Assembly: GCA_021323395.1 (NCBI GenBank)
Contig: JAJONL010000001.1
Location: forward strand, 1 to 64,000
DNA: 64,000 nucleotides
Source of the DNA: Nitrospira sp.
GTDB lineage: Bacteria; Nitrospirota; Nitrospiria; Nitrospirales; Nitrospiraceae
Direction: 5' to 3'
Shown: piece by piece, positions 62,174 to 64,000 of the stretch
Position numbering within the stretch: the first letter of the stretch is position 1
Layout of the letters: each line of letters opens with the position of its first letter
Notes under the pieces: generated by a model
The model's input: the letters and a program-made list of their open reading frames with translations, nothing else
Told to the model about the DNA's origin: nothing
Databases searched by the model: none
Position numbers and translations under genes: made by a program

Positions 62174-63334
62174 ATGAAGACTATCGTCATTCTCGGATCG
62201 ACCGGGTCGATCGGAACCAACACCCTCGATATCGTGGACCGGTTCCCGCAGGATTTCCGCGTGATCGGCCTGACGGCCGGGTCGAACGATGACAAGTTGG
62301 AAGAGCAGATCAGACGGGTTCGGCCAGCATTTGTGGCGCTCGCAAATGAGGCTGCCGCCGACAGACTGCGCCAACGGTGTGCGGATCTTTCCGTCCACAT
62401 TCTCTCTGGAAATGACGGCGTCGCACAAGTGGCGCAAACTCCGGAAGCCGAATTGGTCGTATCGGCGATCGTCGGCGGCGCGGGGCTGGTTCCGACGTTG
62501 GCCGCCATTCGCGCCGGAAAACAGATTGCGCTCGCCAATAAGGAACCGATGGTGATGGCCGGGGCACTCATGCAAGCGGAAGCCACGAAGCATCATGTCC
62601 GCATTTTCCCGGTCGATAGTGAACATAGCGCAATTTTCCAATCGCTCGAAGGGCATCGGCGTGAAGACGTCAAACGCCTGATCCTGACCGCGTCCGGAGG
62701 ACCGCTGTGGGACTTCACCCGTGAACAATTGCAAGACGTCAGCCCTGAACGTGCCCTACAACATCCCAACTGGAAGATGGGCTCAAAGATTACGATCGAT
62801 TCGGCCACACTGATGAATAAAGGGTTGGAAGTGGTCGAGGCGCGCTGGCTGTTCGATATCCCGGATGCCCAGATCGAAGTGCTGGTCCATCGCGAGAGCA
62901 TCATCCATTCTCTGGTAGAATACCGGGACCGATCGGTGATCGCGCAGCTTGGCCTTCCCGATATGCGCACCCCGATTTCCTATGCCTTGCGTTATCCAGA
63001 ACGGATGCCGTTGGAATTGCCGTCGCTGGATCTGACCGAAATCGGCAAGCTGACGTTCTTCAAACCGGATCATGACCGATTTCCCTGTCTACGGCTGGCA
63101 TACGATGCATTGGAGGTCGGCGGCACCATGCCGGCAACGATGAACGCAGCCAATGAAGTAGCTGTCGAGGCGTTTCTTCAGAACGGAATTCGTTTTCTCG
63201 ATATTCCGGATATCATTCGGAGTACAATGGAATCACATGCGCCGCGACAGATTGACGGCCTGGATGACGCCTTGGAAGCGGACCGCTGGGCTCGGGAAAA
63301 AGCCGAATCTCTCGTGCATGCATTGACTCAGTAA
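62174..63334 (+). CDS. dxr: 1-deoxy-D-xylulose 5-phosphate reductoisomerase
   Basis: Makes 2-C-methylerythritol 4-phosphate, the committed step of the non-mevalonate isoprenoid route. 386 residues. NADPH motif ILGSTGSIGTNTLDIV, ALANKEPMVMAG, VDSEHSAIFQ, LTASGGPL, KMGSKITIDSATLMNKGLEV, HRESIIHSLVEY. Start ATG 62174 with GGAG upstream; an ATG at 62141 overlapping the cdsA stop is possible. Confidence 0.96.
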   Translation: MKTIVILGSTGSIGTNTLDIVDRFPQDFRVIGLTAGSNDDKLEEQIRRVRPAFVALANEAAADRLRQRCADLSVHILSGNDGVAQVAQTPEAELVVSAIVGGAGLVPTLAAIRAGKQIALANKEPMVMAGALMQAEATKHHVRIFPVDSEHSAIFQSLEGHRREDVKRLILTASGGPLWDFTREQLQDVSPERALQHPNWKMGSKITIDSATLMNKGLEVVEARWLFDIPDAQIEVLVHRESIIHSLVEYRDRSVIAQLGLPDMRTPISYALRYPERMPLELPSLDLTEIGKLTFFKPDHDRFPCLRLAYDALEVGGTMPATMNAANEVAVEAFLQNGIRFLDIPDIIRSTMESHAPRQIDGLDDALEADRWAREKAESLVHALTQ

Positions 63335-63359
63335 TATCCTGAACCCAAAGGAGTTTGTT

Positions 63360-64000
63360 GTGGGAACAGCCTTTGCCTGGTCACCTGATTTTGTCTCGCT
63401 TCTGACCCACTGGGCGCTTCCGTTCCTGGTGGTTCTGGGCGTGCTCGTCGCCTTCCATGAAATGGGACATTTTCTGGCCGCACGGTGGGTCGGGGTCAAA
63501 GTCCTGAAATTTTCCCTCGGTTTTGGGCCGAAGATATTCGGTCGGCAGATCGGAGAAACCGAGTACCTCTTATCTGCGGTTCCTCTGGGGGGTTACGTCA
63601 AGCTCTTTGGAGAAGACGAACATGAAACGATTACGCCGGAAGACAAGAAACGCGCATTTGCCCATCAATCGCTATGGGGTAAAACGCTGGTCGTCGCCGC
63701 CGGACCGATTTTCAACTTTATACTGGCCTATTTGATTTATACGGTCTATATCGGCCTGGGCTATACCCTGCCGGTGCCAAGTTTCAAAGACATCATTCCG
63801 GAGGTCGAAGCTGTGCTGCCGGGATCTCCGGCGGATCAGGCAGGATTGAAACCCGGCGACCGCATCCTTCGGGTCAACGACAAAGAAATCTCGACGAGCG
63901 CCGAGTTGCTCAAATACATCGCGCAAAGCAACGGCAAACAGCTGACGCTGGACCTCACGCGCGGAGAACAAATAAAGACCGCACTCGTCACCCCCAGTAA
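63360..64000 (+). CDS. rseP: RIP-type site-2 zinc metalloprotease RseP, C-terminus cut by window edge
   Basis: Intramembrane protease that cleaves anti-sigma factors. Open from GTG 63360 (with AAAGGAG upstream) to the right edge: 213 residues visible. The zinc motif HEMGH (His33, Glu34, His37) is in the first membrane segment, followed by FGRQIGETEYLLSAVPLGGYVKL, a second membrane segment (GPIFNFILAYLIY) and a PDZ domain (GSPADQAGLKPGDRILRVNDKEI). The second half, including the other metal ligand, is beyond the window. It follows dxr by 25 bases. Confidence 0.93.
   Translation, partial: MGTAFAWSPDFVSLLTHWALPFLVVLGVLVAFHEMGHFLAARWVGVKVLKFSLGFGPKIFGRQIGETEYLLSAVPLGGYVKLFGEDEHETITPEDKKRAFAHQSLWGKTLVVAAGPIFNFILAYLIYTVYIGLGYTLPVPSFKDIIPEVEAVLPGSPADQAGLKPGDRILRVNDKEISTSAELLKYIAQSNGKQLTLDLTRGEQIKTALVTPS

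Noticed and set aside
1-64000. CRISPR array, tRNA or rRNA genes
   Set aside because: No regularly spaced direct repeats and no tRNA-like or rRNA sequence noticed on either strand; a tRNAscan/Infernal run would settle this.

Overview
The window reads as one contiguous stretch of a GC-rich, didermic bacterial chromosome. LptD, the DXP isoprenoid pathway (dxr), RseP/CdsA/UppS, hopanoid-type squalene genes (hpnD/hpnE), paired DUF507 proteins and a dense set of phosphorelay and Ser/Thr phospho-signalling proteins fit a Nitrospira-like member of the Nitrospirota. That assignment is inferred from gene content, not from a marker gene. No rRNA, tRNA, CRISPR array, integrase or intact transposase was seen. 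About 57 to 60 protein genes look real; the left edge cuts glyS and the right edge cuts rseP.

Layout. 1-2.8 kb: glyQS (minus). 3.0-7.4 kb: an Rrf2 regulator followed by a complete sulfate ABC transporter (plus). 7.6-15.2 kb: a minus-strand run with a DUF3943 protein, an RHS-repeat lipoprotein, fabI, an Ig/HAD-like secreted protein, Bcp peroxiredoxin, a TPR lipoprotein, two DUF507 genes and a cyclophilin-like protein. 15.3-18.9 kb (plus): a YprB-type exonuclease overlapping a PP2C phosphatase, a SnoaL-like secreted protein and a secreted protein with all six predicted copper ligands of the PHM monooxygenase family. 19.2-27.6 kb (plus): a signalling block. It starts with a 1399-residue protein combining receiver, PAS, degenerate kinase, two PilZ, LuxD-like alpha/beta hydrolase and SAM-methyltransferase parts. 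A GAF histidine kinase, an NtrC-type regulator and a receiver/HD-GYP-like protein with altered metal ligands follow.

27.6-39.1 kb (minus): trxA-recN, lptD-folC, accD, a decayed metallo-hydrolase, a nickel permease and molybdenum-cofactor genes moaC-moaD-moaE-moaA. 39.1-43.1 kb is a gene-poor accessory stretch with a caspase-like protein, very small ORFs and repeats. 43.1-48.1 kb (plus): a FolB-methyltransferase fusion, a PHP phosphoesterase, and a membrane Ser/Thr kinase / PP2C / FHA module. 48-50.4 kb (minus): a GLG1-like Cys-rich protein, an unknown protein and YjbQ. 50.7-56.1 kb (plus): an SH3 protein, a HAD phosphatase, a BtuF-like protein, hpnD, hpnE and a family-4 uracil-DNA glycosylase. 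56.2-60.3 kb (minus): an unknown protein, a dienelactone hydrolase and tldE/tldD. 60.5-64 kb (plus): uppS-cdsA-dxr-rseP, a typical envelope/isoprenoid operon.

The most unusual items are the seven-part signalling/enzyme fusion and its three signalling neighbours (19.25-27.58 kb), and two families of non-coding mobile-looking repeats. One repeat family has two kinds of terminal inverted repeat around a related core and ends inside the stop codons of fabI and moaD, adding residues after the MoaD Gly-Gly. The other is a long hairpin whose inner sequence is conserved between copies while its arms are not.
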